DNA from: Opitutales bacterium | Lineage (GTDB): Bacteria; Verrucomicrobiota; Verrucomicrobiia; Opitutales; UBA953 | Length of the DNA stretch: 41,499 nucleotides | NCBI GenBank assembly: GCA_017531845.1 | Contig: JAFXKI010000001.1 | Location: forward strand, 1-41,499 | Reading direction: 5' to 3' | Shown here: one piece after another, positions 26,098-33,976 of the stretch | Numbering within the stretch: the first letter of the stretch is position 1 | How the letters are laid out: each line of letters begins with the position of its first letter | The notes under the pieces: model-generated | Databases searched by the model: none | Seen by the model: only the letters and a program-made list of their open reading frames with translations | What the model was told of the DNA's origin: nothing | Made by a program: the position numbers and the translations under genes

Positions 26098-27621
26098 ATG
26101 GCACCTCTTTTTAATTGGCTTAAAAAACGCGCAGGCGGCATCCTGCTTCACCCCACTTCCCTTCCCTCGAATCAGGGCATCGGCACTCTCGGGAAAAGTG
26201 CATTTCGCTTTATTGATTTTCTGTCGGCGTGTCGCCTCGGGCTCTGGCAGGTTTGTCCGCTCGGTCCCACGGGTTTCGGGGATTCGCCCTACCAGTGTTT
26301 TTCCTCGTTTGCCGGCAACCCGTATTTAATTGATTTTGAGCTGATCGCCGAAGCCGGGCTTCTTGAAGCGGAAGACCTCGCGCCGCTTGCCGCGCTCCCG
26401 CGGGAACGCGTCGATTACGGTGCGCTTTGGAACGCTTTTTTCCCCGTATTAAAAAAGCTTCATGCCAACGTCGTGAAGAACCCGGGCGCGTTGAAAAAAT
26501 TCGGAGATTTTGAAGCGTTCCGGCAAAAAAACCGCGAATGGCTCGAAGGCTACGCGCTTTATTCCGCGCTAAAAAATTTCTACAGGGGCAAGCCCTGGTA
26601 TGAATGGCCCGCCGAGGCGAGAAATTTCGGCTCCGCAAAAAAACTTGCGTTCCCGCTGAGTGTTCACGCCGATGTCGAAATGTTCGAAATCGCCCAGTTC
26701 TTCTTCTTCTCGCAGTGGAAAGCTCTCCGAAAATACGCCTTCGAACACGGCGTAAAAATCATCGGAGACACTCCGATTTTCGTCGCTCTCGACAGCGCGG
26801 ACGTTTGGCAAAATCCCGAAATCTTCCAGCTCGATAAAACCGGCGCGCCGACCGCCGTCGCCGGTGTCCCGCCCGATTATTTCTCCGCCGACGGACAACT
26901 TTGGGGCAACCCGCTTTACAATTGGGACGCACTCGCCAAAACCGATTACAACTGGTGGATGCGCCGCCTCCGTGCCAATTTCGAGCTTTACGACATCGTC
27001 CGCCTCGACCACTTCCGCGGCTTTTACGATTACTGGAGCATTCCCGCCGATTCTCCCACGGCGAAAACCGGTCGCTGGGCTCTCGGTCCCGGATTGGCGT
27101 TTTTCAAAAGTATTCAAAAAAACCTCGGCGACGTTCGCCTCATCGCTGAAGACCTCGGCGACATGAACGACGGTGTGCGCAAACTCCTCGCCGACTCCGG
27201 GCTCCCCGGCATGGCGGTTTTGCAATTCGCGTTCGGCGGGGACGCTTCCAACCTCTATCTTCCTCACAACATCGGCTCCAACACCGTCGCCTATCCGGGA
27301 ACGCACGACAACAACACCTGCGTCGGCTGGTATAACTCGACAAGCGAACACACTCGCGACCACTTTCGCCGCTACTTCTGGACGGACGGGAAAACGCCGC
27401 ATTGGACGCTTATCAACGCCGCCTTCAAAGCCCACGCCAAAATCGCCGTCGTCGCCATGCAGGACATTCTCGGGCTCGGCGAAGCCGCGCGCTTCAACGA
27501 ACCCGGCACCGCGCAACGCAATTGGCAATGGCGGCTTACCGAAACGCAGTTCGACGAAGCGTTCGCCTCACACACGGGAACGCTCCGAGAGCTTGCGGAA
27601 CTCTCCGGCAGAGTGGAATAG
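26098..27621 (+). CDS. malQ: 4-alpha-glucanotransferase (GH77, amylomaltase)
   Basis: A 507-residue cytosolic enzyme that transfers alpha-1,4-glucan segments in maltodextrin or glycogen metabolism. GH77 hallmarks are present: an N-terminal Gly-Ile-Leu-Leu-His-Pro-Thr-Ser-Leu-Pro, the nucleophile Asp304 in Val-Arg-Leu-Asp-His-Phe-Arg-Gly, the acid/base Glu351 in Ile-Ala-Glu-Asp-Leu-Gly, and the third carboxylate Asp404 in Gly-Thr-His-Asp-Asn-Asn-Thr. The ATG at 26098 matches the family start. An in-frame ATG at 25966 lies inside the fold-back repeat and would add 44 unrelated residues. The last codons and stop lie in a short GTGGAATA tandem repeat (about 27611-27641), suggesting recent drift of the 3' end. 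Confidence 0.95.
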   Translation: MAPLFNWLKKRAGGILLHPTSLPSNQGIGTLGKSAFRFIDFLSACRLGLWQVCPLGPTGFGDSPYQCFSSFAGNPYLIDFELIAEAGLLEAEDLAPLAALPRERVDYGALWNAFFPVLKKLHANVVKNPGALKKFGDFEAFRQKNREWLEGYALYSALKNFYRGKPWYEWPAEARNFGSAKKLAFPLSVHADVEMFEIAQFFFFSQWKALRKYAFEHGVKIIGDTPIFVALDSADVWQNPEIFQLDKTGAPTAVAGVPPDYFSADGQLWGNPLYNWDALAKTDYNWWMRRLRANFELYDIVRLDHFRGFYDYWSIPADSPTAKTGRWALGPGLAFFKSIQKNLGDVRLIAEDLGDMNDGVRKLLADSGLPGMAVLQFAFGGDASNLYLPHNIGSNTVAYPGTHDNNTCVGWYNSTSEHTRDHFRRYFWTDGKTPHWTLINAAFKAHAKIAVVAMQDILGLGEAARFNEPGTAQRNWQWRLTETQFDEAFASHTGTLRELAELSGRVE

Positions 27622-27641
27622 TGGAATAGTGGAGGAGTGGA
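27611..27641. repeat. Short tandem repeat at the malQ stop codon
   Basis: AGTGGAAT-type units are repeated about four times with small changes. The malQ stop lies within the first unit, and the next gene starts 13 bases after the last. Confidence 0.6.
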
Positions 27642-27653
27642 AAAGTTAAAGAG

Positions 27654-28145
27654 ATGATTTCCGTTCGCCAATCTCCGATTCACGGAAGCGGTGTTTTTGC
27701 CACGGAAAAAATCCCGGCGGGAACGCTCGTTTGCATTTACTCCGGCGAGCTTATTTCCTCGGAAGAAGCTGAAAAAAGAAGCAAAGCGCGTTCCCGCGAA
27801 ACTCCGCTTGCGCCGATTTATATTTTTGAAATCGACGAAAATTTATGTATCGACGCTACGGATACGGGAACGGAAAATCCGGCAAGATTCATCAATCATT
27901 CCTGCGACGAAAATTGTGAAGCCGTTTGGAACACGCGGGAACGCCGAATGGAAATCCGTGCGCTAAGAAATATCGCTCCCGGAGAAGAAATTTCCTTCGA
28001 CTACGGCTTCGGACTTGCGGGTTTTTTCGAACATCCCTGCCGCTGCGGCGCGCGCAACTGCATCGGATACATCGTTGCCCGCCCGTTGCGCCCCGCTCTT
28101 CTCCGAAAACTCGCAAAAAAGAAGCGTTCGCATCCCACAAAATAA
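27654..28145 (+). CDS. SET-domain protein lysine methyltransferase
   Basis: A 163-residue protein that is nearly all SET domain. It shows the N-terminal Gly-Ser-Gly-Val-Phe-Ala (11-16), the SAM/pseudoknot motif Arg-Phe-Ile-Asn-His-Ser-Cys at 78-84, the catalytic-tyrosine motif Glu-Ile-Ser-Phe-Asp-Tyr-Gly-Phe at 112-119, and a post-SET zinc motif, Cys129, Cys131 and Cys136, that would join Cys84 to bind zinc. A basic tail (Lys-Lys-Lys-Arg) ends the chain. Compact SET proteins with a complete post-SET motif are best known in eukaryotes but also occur in bacteria, including chlamydiae. The likely role is lysine methylation of a basic or DNA-associated protein; the target is unknown. It sits between malQ and the thioesterase gene. 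Confidence 0.88.
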   Translation: MISVRQSPIHGSGVFATEKIPAGTLVCIYSGELISSEEAEKRSKARSRETPLAPIYIFEIDENLCIDATDTGTENPARFINHSCDENCEAVWNTRERRMEIRALRNIAPGEEISFDYGFGLAGFFEHPCRCGARNCIGYIVARPLRPALLRKLAKKKRSHPTK

Positions 28146-28213
28146 GTTGCAGGCGATTTCCGAAATACATAACTTTTTTCGCAATTATTTTTCATCATCG
28201 TTATTTGTAAAAA

Positions 28214-28618
28214 ATGATTGAATCCACCGCCAATATTCGAGTCCGCTTTTCGGAAACCGACGCCATGGGCGTTGTCTACCACGCCAATTACCTGCCGTGG
28301 TTCGAGGTTTCGCGAACGCAACTCATGACGGAAATCGGATTGCCGTATCGCGAATTGCAGGACGCCGGCTTTATGTTGCCCGTTCTCGAAGCGCATTGTA
28401 ATTACAAAAATTCCGCCAAATACGACGACGAGTTAAAAATTCACGCGATGATGAAGACGTTCCCGCGCGTACGCATTCGCATTGACTATGAGGTGCTGCG
28501 CGGCGACGAGATTCTCACGACAGGCTACACCGTTCACGCGTTTATGAACCGTGACGGGATCGCGATTCGCCCGCCGAACTTTTTCCTGGAAAAATTGGCG
28601 AAGGCGTTCGGCGAATAA
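28214..28618 (+). CDS. Acyl-CoA thioesterase of the 4HBT/YbgC family
   Basis: A 134-residue hotdog-fold hydrolase. The signature Glu-Thr-Asp-Ala-Met-Gly-Val-Val-Tyr-His-Ala-Asn-Tyr-Leu (14-27), with catalytic Asp16, is that of 4-hydroxybenzoyl-CoA thioesterase-like and YbgC proteins. It would hydrolyse short or medium acyl-CoA or acyl-ACP in the cytosol. In many bacteria YbgC accompanies tol-pal; no tol genes are visible here. The assignment to family is firm, the substrate open. Confidence 0.9.
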   Translation: MIESTANIRVRFSETDAMGVVYHANYLPWFEVSRTQLMTEIGLPYRELQDAGFMLPVLEAHCNYKNSAKYDDELKIHAMMKTFPRVRIRIDYEVLRGDEILTTGYTVHAFMNRDGIAIRPPNFFLEKLAKAFGE

Positions 28619-28661
28619 TTTTTCAGAAAAAAAAAGAACGCGAAATTCGCTTTTTTGTATT

Positions 28662-29306
28662 ATGAATTTTTGCCCGATTCATCGCGAAATCATTCATCCG
28701 GAAGCCGCCGGCGGAGACGCTTCGCCGCAAACAAAAAAGCAGTTGCGCAACCGGATTCTTCCCTTGCGCGACGCCATTCCCTATTCCGAAGTGCTCTCAT
28801 CCGCGCTCGCAGTGCGGGAACACGTGCGCTCGTGGACGCCGTTTCGCGACGCGGATTGCGTTTGCTGTTACGTTTCCGTGCGTAGCGAAATGCCGACTCC
28901 GGGAATTATTCTGCGCGCGATGGAAAGCGGGAAAACCGTCATCGTTCCGAAGGTTTTCGGGAACGTAATTCGTTTTTTCAAAATCAAAAGCCTAACGGAC
29001 GATTTAAATCGCGGCACCTTCGGTGTGCTCGAACCGGTGGACAGCTGCGAGGAAGTCGATCCCGCCGTCGCAGGCGCGTGCCTGATTCCCGGTGTCGTTT
29101 TTGACGAGCGAGGAAACCGCGTAGGCTACGGGAAAGGCTACTACGACCGTTTCCTCAGCGCGCTTCCCGAATCCATCCCGACGCTCGGGCTCGCCTACGA
29201 TTGCCAGGTGCTTCCGGAAATTTCCTGCGCCTCGCAGGAAGACGTTCCCGTGCAATTTATCGTTACCCCCAAGCGCGGCGTTTTCCGCGTAAACAACGAT
29301 TCCTGA
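28662..29306 (+). CDS. 5-formyltetrahydrofolate cyclo-ligase
   Basis: A 214-residue enzyme that converts 5-formyl-THF to 5,10-methenyl-THF using ATP, returning folate to the one-carbon pool. The C-terminal motif Pro-Gly-Val-Val-Phe-Asp-Glu-Arg-Gly-Asn-Arg-Val-Gly-Tyr-Gly-Lys-Gly-Tyr-Tyr-Asp is the family signature. The N-terminal basic region (Lys-Lys-Gln-Leu-Arg-Asn-Arg) and the Arg-Ser-Glu-Met-Pro-Thr substrate stretch are also present. The ATG at 28662 is used because an earlier frame overlaps the thioesterase. It ends two bases before the comEC start, so the pair is probably translated together. Confidence 0.93.
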   Translation: MNFCPIHREIIHPEAAGGDASPQTKKQLRNRILPLRDAIPYSEVLSSALAVREHVRSWTPFRDADCVCCYVSVRSEMPTPGIILRAMESGKTVIVPKVFGNVIRFFKIKSLTDDLNRGTFGVLEPVDSCEEVDPAVAGACLIPGVVFDERGNRVGYGKGYYDRFLSALPESIPTLGLAYDCQVLPEISCASQEDVPVQFIVTPKRGVFRVNNDS

Positions 29307-29308
29307 CG

Positions 29309-31051
29309 ATGGAGCTCCACGGGAACGACGACCCGAAATCGCCGCAAGCTCCGGCGCGGTTTCCTTCGTCTTTCCCGTTACTTTGGCTGTTGCTGCCGCA
29401 AATTTGCGCCTTCGCATTTTGTGAAAACGCTCCGTGGTTTTCCGAAATCCCGGAATTTCGCTGGTTTATCGCCGGGCTGGTTTTTCTTTTTGCCGCGAGC
29501 CTTGCAAGCGGGCTTGAATTGCTTTACCCGAAGTCGGAAGAGGCAAATTCCGAATTTCGGCTCACTTGGAAAATCTGTTTCCCGATTGCCGCCTTTTTTC
29601 TGTTTTGCGCGTGGTGGAATTTTCATGCGCCGCCGCTTGAAGATTGGTCAAAAAAATCCCCGCGAGAGGCCGATGTTGAATTTTATACGGAGCGTATGTT
29701 TTCCGCCTCCGAAAAAAATTTTAACGGCTTGGCGCGCATTGAAAAAATTTCCGGAGACGGGCTCGACGCGCTCGCGGGAACGCGTATTTGGTTTTCCGTC
29801 CCTAAAAAACTTTTCCCGGGAAATGCCCCGATGCCGGGAGAAAAAATTTGCGCAAGCGGCGTGTTGAGCGGACTTTCGCCGGACGCATTTTCGGGTAGCG
29901 AAGGTTTTTTCTCCTACTTAAAACGCGAACGAGTCAGCGCAACGCTCACGCGCGTGGAAAACGCGGAAATCCGTGCTCGCGACGGCAATTTTTTCCTGCG
30001 CTTCTGCGCCCGAATAAACAAAAAACTGAAAACCGCTCTGGAGCAAATTTCGGACGAAAGTCCCCGGCGGGAGCGCGCCGGACGCATTCTCGGAGCGATG
30101 CTGCTCGGCGAACGCAATTTACTCCTGCCTGAACAGAAAGAAAATTTCCTGCTCACGGGAACGATGCACATTTTCGCCGTGAGCGGACTTCACGTTTCCA
30201 TTCTCGCCGCGGGAATACTTACGTTGCTTCATGCGCTGAGAACTCCGCGCGTCTTTGCGTGGACGGCGATGCTCGGCTCGCTTTGGTTTTATGTGCAAAT
30301 CGTCGGTGCTCCGCCCTCCGCCGTGCGTGCGTGGACGATGCTCGTGTTCCTGTTCGCGGGAACGCTTTTCGGGCGCGGGCGCATGGCTTTTCACGGACTG
30401 CTTTTTTCGGCGTTTTTTGCGTTGATGCTTGAGCCGACGGTTTTAGGAAACACCGGCTTTCGCCTTTCGTATTTGGTTGTAGCCGCCATTTTGCTCTACG
30501 GAATACCGCTGGCGGATTTTTTTGAAAACGTCTTGGAGTCCCGGCGCAAAATTCCGCTCGGCGCGCTTAGGTTGCATCAAAAAATATTATTCAAAATACA
30601 GCACGCCGCCGTTTCCGGATTTTGTATTTCGGGCGCGGCATTTCTTGCGGGAACGCCGATTGTCATCGCGGAATTCGGTATGTGCTCCTTTATTTCTCTT
30701 GCGGCAAACGTGATTTTGATTCCGGCGGTTTCGCTCGCGGCATGGACAGGCGCATTCGCGCTTTTAATCGCATGCCTGCCGCTTGCGGGGATCGCGCTCG
30801 GAAAAATTTCCTTCCTGCTGAGCCTGATTCCGCTTTTGTTACTGGATTTCGGCACGGCTTGGCTTTCCGCACTGCCCGGAATCGCAGAGCTCTCCTTTCC
30901 GCATAAAATCTTCGGGATCGTCGGCAGCCTGGTTGTATTCGCGACATTTTTCTTCGGCGAAACAATTCCGAAATTTCGGGAAAGCCCATGGCTACGCTTC
31001 ACTTCTCCTCCGCTTACGCTCTGCGTTTTTCTCCTGATTTTTGCCTACTGA
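29309..31051 (+). CDS. comEC: ComEC/Rec2-type DNA import channel, without the nuclease-like domain
   Basis: A 580-residue polytopic membrane protein. Two N-terminal hydrophobic hairpins are followed by an OB-like periplasmic domain (about 120-220, with Gly-Thr-Arg-Ile-Trp-Phe-Ser-Val-Pro and Gly-Glu-Lys-Ile-Cys-Ala-Ser-Gly). The Competence domain begins with Gly-Thr-Met-His-Ile-Phe-Ala-Val-Ser-Gly-Leu-His-Val-Ser at 284-297 and continues with about eight more helices. ComEC moves single-stranded DNA through the inner membrane during transformation. The C-terminal metallo-beta-lactamase-like domain found in many ComECs is absent; the gene stops after the last helix. The start lies two bases after the cyclo-ligase stop. 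Other competence genes are not in the window. It contains several CGGGAACG boxes itself. Confidence 0.88.
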   Translation: MELHGNDDPKSPQAPARFPSSFPLLWLLLPQICAFAFCENAPWFSEIPEFRWFIAGLVFLFAASLASGLELLYPKSEEANSEFRLTWKICFPIAAFFLFCAWWNFHAPPLEDWSKKSPREADVEFYTERMFSASEKNFNGLARIEKISGDGLDALAGTRIWFSVPKKLFPGNAPMPGEKICASGVLSGLSPDAFSGSEGFFSYLKRERVSATLTRVENAEIRARDGNFFLRFCARINKKLKTALEQISDESPRRERAGRILGAMLLGERNLLLPEQKENFLLTGTMHIFAVSGLHVSILAAGILTLLHALRTPRVFAWTAMLGSLWFYVQIVGAPPSAVRAWTMLVFLFAGTLFGRGRMAFHGLLFSAFFALMLEPTVLGNTGFRLSYLVVAAILLYGIPLADFFENVLESRRKIPLGALRLHQKILFKIQHAAVSGFCISGAAFLAGTPIVIAEFGMCSFISLAANVILIPAVSLAAWTGAFALLIACLPLAGIALGKISFLLSLIPLLLLDFGTAWLSALPGIAELSFPHKIFGIVGSLVVFATFFFGETIPKFRESPWLRFTSPPLTLCVFLLIFAY

Positions 31052-31316
31052 TTCCCGAATCCGCCGCACGCAAATTCCGGCGGGAACTTGGCTAAAACGG
31101 AATATTTTCCGGCGCTTCTTCCCGCAGAAAAAAATCATCTCCCGCCGACGGGAACGCGCTGAAAATTTCTTCAGAAAGCTGTGTTTTCCCGCCAACCCAT
31201 TTCAAAAACTGCTTCCCGCCGCCAAGCGGTTAAGAAATTCGCTGTGCGTTCTGTTTTAAAAAAGCACAAACAACGAAGACGGGAATGCCTTCGTTCCCGA
31301 AATCCCGTAAAAATCT

Positions 31317-31336
31317 GCGTTCCCGCGCGGGAACGC
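31317..31336. terminator. Perfect 20-bp palindrome of two boxes at the Fic gene 3' end
   Basis: GCGTTCCCGC directly abuts GCGGGAACGC, a perfect palindrome with no spacer. Its last base is the last base of the Fic stop codon on the minus strand. It can form a cruciform or short hairpin; no T-run follows, so simple termination is uncertain. The rest of the 284-base gap from comEC (31052-31335) holds further single boxes and no convincing gene. Confidence 0.6.
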
Positions 31337-32328
31337 TACGGTCGCTTCACAATTTCCCAATACCCAGATTTTCTTGCTCCGACACGTCGGATAAGTCCGG
31401 CTATTTTCATCTTCGTTATATTTGCACTCACGTTTTTCCTCGCGATTCCAACAATTTCGGATAGGTCTTCAAGCGAGACAAAAGGATTTTTCTTTATTGC
31501 CTTGAGAATTTCTCGTTGATTTTCAGACACCTTTAAAGACACCTTTTTATTCACCTTGGGAGCCATTTTTTCGGAGGCGACAATTTCGCGGATGCTTCTT
31601 AGGATTAGCTCCAACATAAATTCTATAAATGCGGTGCTACTTCCGTCGGAATCACTTGAACCGAGAGCCTCGTAATAAGCAATCTGATTTTCTTTCACAA
31701 GCACCTCAACCGGAATCCAGGCAAAAATACTTTTCCATTCTTTAAGAATTACCGTCTGCCAAAAGCGCCCCATGCGACCGTTCCCGTCGCTGAACGGGTG
31801 GATAAATTCAAATTCGTAATGAAAAACGCAGGATTTTATAAGCGGGTGTTCTTCGCTACTTTTCAGCCACTCAAACAAATCCGACATCAGATAGGAAACA
31901 CGGTCTGCCGGAGGAGCAAGATGCACAACTTCTTTTCCGGCAATAACACCGACAGAGCTATCCCGATACTTCCCGCTACGCGAAACCAAATCATTCATCA
32001 TCAGGGAATGCGCCCGAAGCAAATCTTTTTCCTCATACGGATTCAATTCCAATAAAAGTTCGTAGGCTTGTATTGCATTTTTTACCTCCAGAATTTCATG
32101 CGGCGCACCTAAAACCCGCTTCCCGTCGAGAATTGCCGTAATTTGATCAAAGGAAAGCGAATTATTCTCAATCGCCAACGAGCCCTGAATCGTTTTTATG
32201 CGATTCTCTTTTCTTAATTCAACGCGTCGAAAGCTACTTTCAATATTTCTTATTGCGCCTAATACTTCTACGATTTCGGCGACGAGATTGACGGCTTTTG
32301 CGGAGACTGTAAACGGGGGCTTGGTCAT
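31336..32328 (-). CDS. Fic family protein (probable AMP transferase) with C-terminal winged helix
   Basis: A 330-residue Fic protein. The catalytic loop His-Pro-Phe-Ser-Asp-Gly-Asn-Gly-Arg-Met-Gly-Arg at 177-188 is complete. An inhibitory motif Ser-Leu-Ala-Ile-Glu-Asn at 50-55 in the N-terminal part fits the S/TxxxE(G/N) helix that holds such enzymes inactive (class II, self-contained). The C-terminal 75 residues look like a winged helix (Gln-Arg-Glu-Ile-Leu-Lys-Ala-Ile, then Val-Ser-Leu-Glu-Asp-Leu), which suggests DNA binding or self-regulation. Fic proteins typically transfer AMP to target proteins; the target is not known. Only one CGGGAACG box lies in about 1 kb, and the gene is more AT-rich than its neighbours, compatible with recent gain. 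Confidence 0.92.
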   Translation of the reverse strand: MTKPPFTVSAKAVNLVAEIVEVLGAIRNIESSFRRVELRKENRIKTIQGSLAIENNSLSFDQITAILDGKRVLGAPHEILEVKNAIQAYELLLELNPYEEKDLLRAHSLMMNDLVSRSGKYRDSSVGVIAGKEVVHLAPPADRVSYLMSDLFEWLKSSEEHPLIKSCVFHYEFEFIHPFSDGNGRMGRFWQTVILKEWKSIFAWIPVEVLVKENQIAYYEALGSSDSDGSSTAFIEFMLELILRSIREIVASEKMAPKVNKKVSLKVSENQREILKAIKKNPFVSLEDLSEIVGIARKNVSANITKMKIAGLIRRVGARKSGYWEIVKRP

Positions 32329-32408
32329 CAGGTTTTATTTTCCTAAAAAAACCTTCCCGTAGCAAAGTGTTTTTCGAGTTCGGGCAGAGAAAATGGCACA
32401 AAAAAAGA

Positions 32409-32449
32409 AGCGTTCCCGCGCGGCAAAAACCGTTTTTCGCGGGAACGCT
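32409..32449 (-). terminator. Terminator of the ROK-type kinase gene, made of two boxes
   Basis: AGCGTTCCCGCG at 32409-32420 pairs with CGCGGGAACGCT at 32438-32449 (perfect 12 bp, 17-base loop). On the minus strand it is followed by a T-rich tract, just after the stop at 32472. Confidence 0.8.
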
Positions 32450-32471
32450 CTTCTTAAGCATTAAGCTCTTT

Positions 32472-33866
32472 TTACGCTTTCGGGATGGCGGGAAGCGAAG
32501 CGGCGGCGATTGCCTGCCCGTGGCGCTTGTCCTTTTCGTCCGGAACGACGAGGTTGATTTTGAGTTCCGGGAACTCGGCTTTGAGGACTTCGTTCGCCTT
32601 GTCGATGATAATCGAGCCGCCTTCTCCGGACGTTACGCGTCCCATGATGAGAAGGTTTTCGTAAGCGTAGAATTCCGCGAAATGCGCGAGCGTGTAGCCG
32701 AAGCAAATCCCGATGGCTTCATAAACCTTACGCGCACGCGGATCGTTGTCCTTCATGAGCTTTTGGAGTTCTTCGAGCTTTTCCGGGAGGCGCATTTCCG
32801 CCGGCAGTTCAATGCCCGCCATCGGAATGAGGCGCCCCGTGCCCTGTTGCGAGAAATATTGCACGCCGCAACCGAGGTCGCCCGACCATTCGTCGGCGGG
32901 ACCGTTTTCGCGGTAATCGACGGGAACGAACGCGAGTTCGGAAATCCAGTTCGTCATGTGCCCTTCCGGATCGACGTAGCCGGCGGCGACGGACGTTCCC
33001 ATCGCAACCCCGAGAACGGCGTTTTTGTTCATGCTCATCGAGCCTGCGAGCGCTGTAACGTCGCCGTCGTTGATAACTTCAAACGGCACGCCCCATTCTT
33101 TGGCGATGTCGATGAACATATTTTTAACGCGTTTTTCAAAGAGTTCCGGATCTTTGACGCCACGGAAAAGAGAAGCAACGCCGACGCGATTGTTGATGTA
33201 GTCGCCTGCGGAAGAGCCGCCGATCGCATCAACGCGCGGAAGGTGCGCTGCCGCGAGCTTGAGCGAATGCATGATGCCTTCGTAGTGGTATTCCGGGTCG
33301 GCTTGGAAATACGGATCCCATTTTACTTCTTCGGAGAAAACGACCTTGCCGTCGATAACGGCGGCACACTTGCGGTCGGATCCGCCAAGGTCGAAACCGA
33401 TGCGGCAACCGTCGAGATTGCGCCCGAGCGGCAGGTGGGAAGCGGCTTCTTTCGGGAGTCCGGCTTCGTCAACGGCGAGAATTTCGAGATCTTCGCCGAA
33501 AAGTTGTTTTACGAAACCGACGTCAAATTCGCGTTCGCCGCCCTTGCAGTAGCATTTTTTGAGCATTTCGGCGATGCACGGAGCATATTTTCCGGAAACA
33601 TAAACTTTCGTTCCGCCGCGTGCCCAAAGGAGGAATTTTACGAGGCGTTCGACGTAAATTTTGTTCAGCGGAGCAAAATCCGGCGTGCACGGCAGGCAAA
33701 CGGTGCGGAAAACGGAAGCGGTTCCGTCCGGACGCTCAAGCCCGATGGCGAGCGGAGCGGAATCTGCGGTTGCCGCCGCGAGCTTGCGGTATTCGCGGTT
33801 CCACAGAACGGCGGGAACGAACGCGGGATCGATTTCGGGAACAAATTTGGGAGAAACTTTAATCAT
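32472..33866 (-). CDS. ROK-type sugar kinase-like protein with N-terminal extension
   Basis: A 464-residue protein with an ASKHA-type kinase core from about 155. The phosphate-1 loop Gly-Phe-Asp-Leu-Gly-Gly-Ser is at 157-163, Val-Ile-Asn-Asp-Gly-Asp-Val-Thr-Ala-Leu is the ROK catalytic/DNG-type motif with Asp as base, and Gly-Val-Ala-Met-Gly-Thr-Ser is the second phosphate loop. The usual ROK zinc Cys cluster is not evident. The first 150 residues (Trp-Asn-Arg-Glu-Tyr-Arg-Lys-Leu, Cys-rich near 104-107) are extra and of unknown role. It lies next to nagB on the same strand, so an amino-sugar substrate such as glucosamine or GlcNAc is plausible but unproved. A terminator-like hairpin separates the two. 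Confidence 0.75.
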   Translation of the reverse strand: MIKVSPKFVPEIDPAFVPAVLWNREYRKLAAATADSAPLAIGLERPDGTASVFRTVCLPCTPDFAPLNKIYVERLVKFLLWARGGTKVYVSGKYAPCIAEMLKKCYCKGGEREFDVGFVKQLFGEDLEILAVDEAGLPKEAASHLPLGRNLDGCRIGFDLGGSDRKCAAVIDGKVVFSEEVKWDPYFQADPEYHYEGIMHSLKLAAAHLPRVDAIGGSSAGDYINNRVGVASLFRGVKDPELFEKRVKNMFIDIAKEWGVPFEVINDGDVTALAGSMSMNKNAVLGVAMGTSVAAGYVDPEGHMTNWISELAFVPVDYRENGPADEWSGDLGCGVQYFSQQGTGRLIPMAGIELPAEMRLPEKLEELQKLMKDNDPRARKVYEAIGICFGYTLAHFAEFYAYENLLIMGRVTSGEGGSIIIDKANEVLKAEFPELKINLVVPDEKDKRHGQAIAAASLPAIPKA

Positions 33867-33915
33867 AACGGGAAAAGGTAAAACTGACAGGTGATAGGTT
33901 TTGGAAAGCTAAAAA

Positions 33916-33964
33916 CTGATAGTTGACAACCGACAAGGTATATTTATCCGTTATCAACTATCAC
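33916..33964 (-). terminator. Hairpin between nagB and the ROK-type gene
   Basis: CTGATAGTTGACAAC at 33916-33930 and GTTATCAACTATCAC at 33950-33964 are imperfect inverted repeats. On the minus strand they are followed by TTTTT. The surrounding bases contain more TGATAG/GTTGAYAAC-like units and look like a decayed intergenic repeat. Unlike most terminators here it carries no CGGGAACG box. Confidence 0.5.
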
Positions 33965-33976
33965 TTTCGCCTTGTT

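Noticed and set aside
31041..31259. Possible small gene between comEC and the Fic gene
   Set aside because: Composition is Arg/Phe/Lys-biased noise, it overlaps the comEC end, has no ribosome-binding site and contains single boxes.
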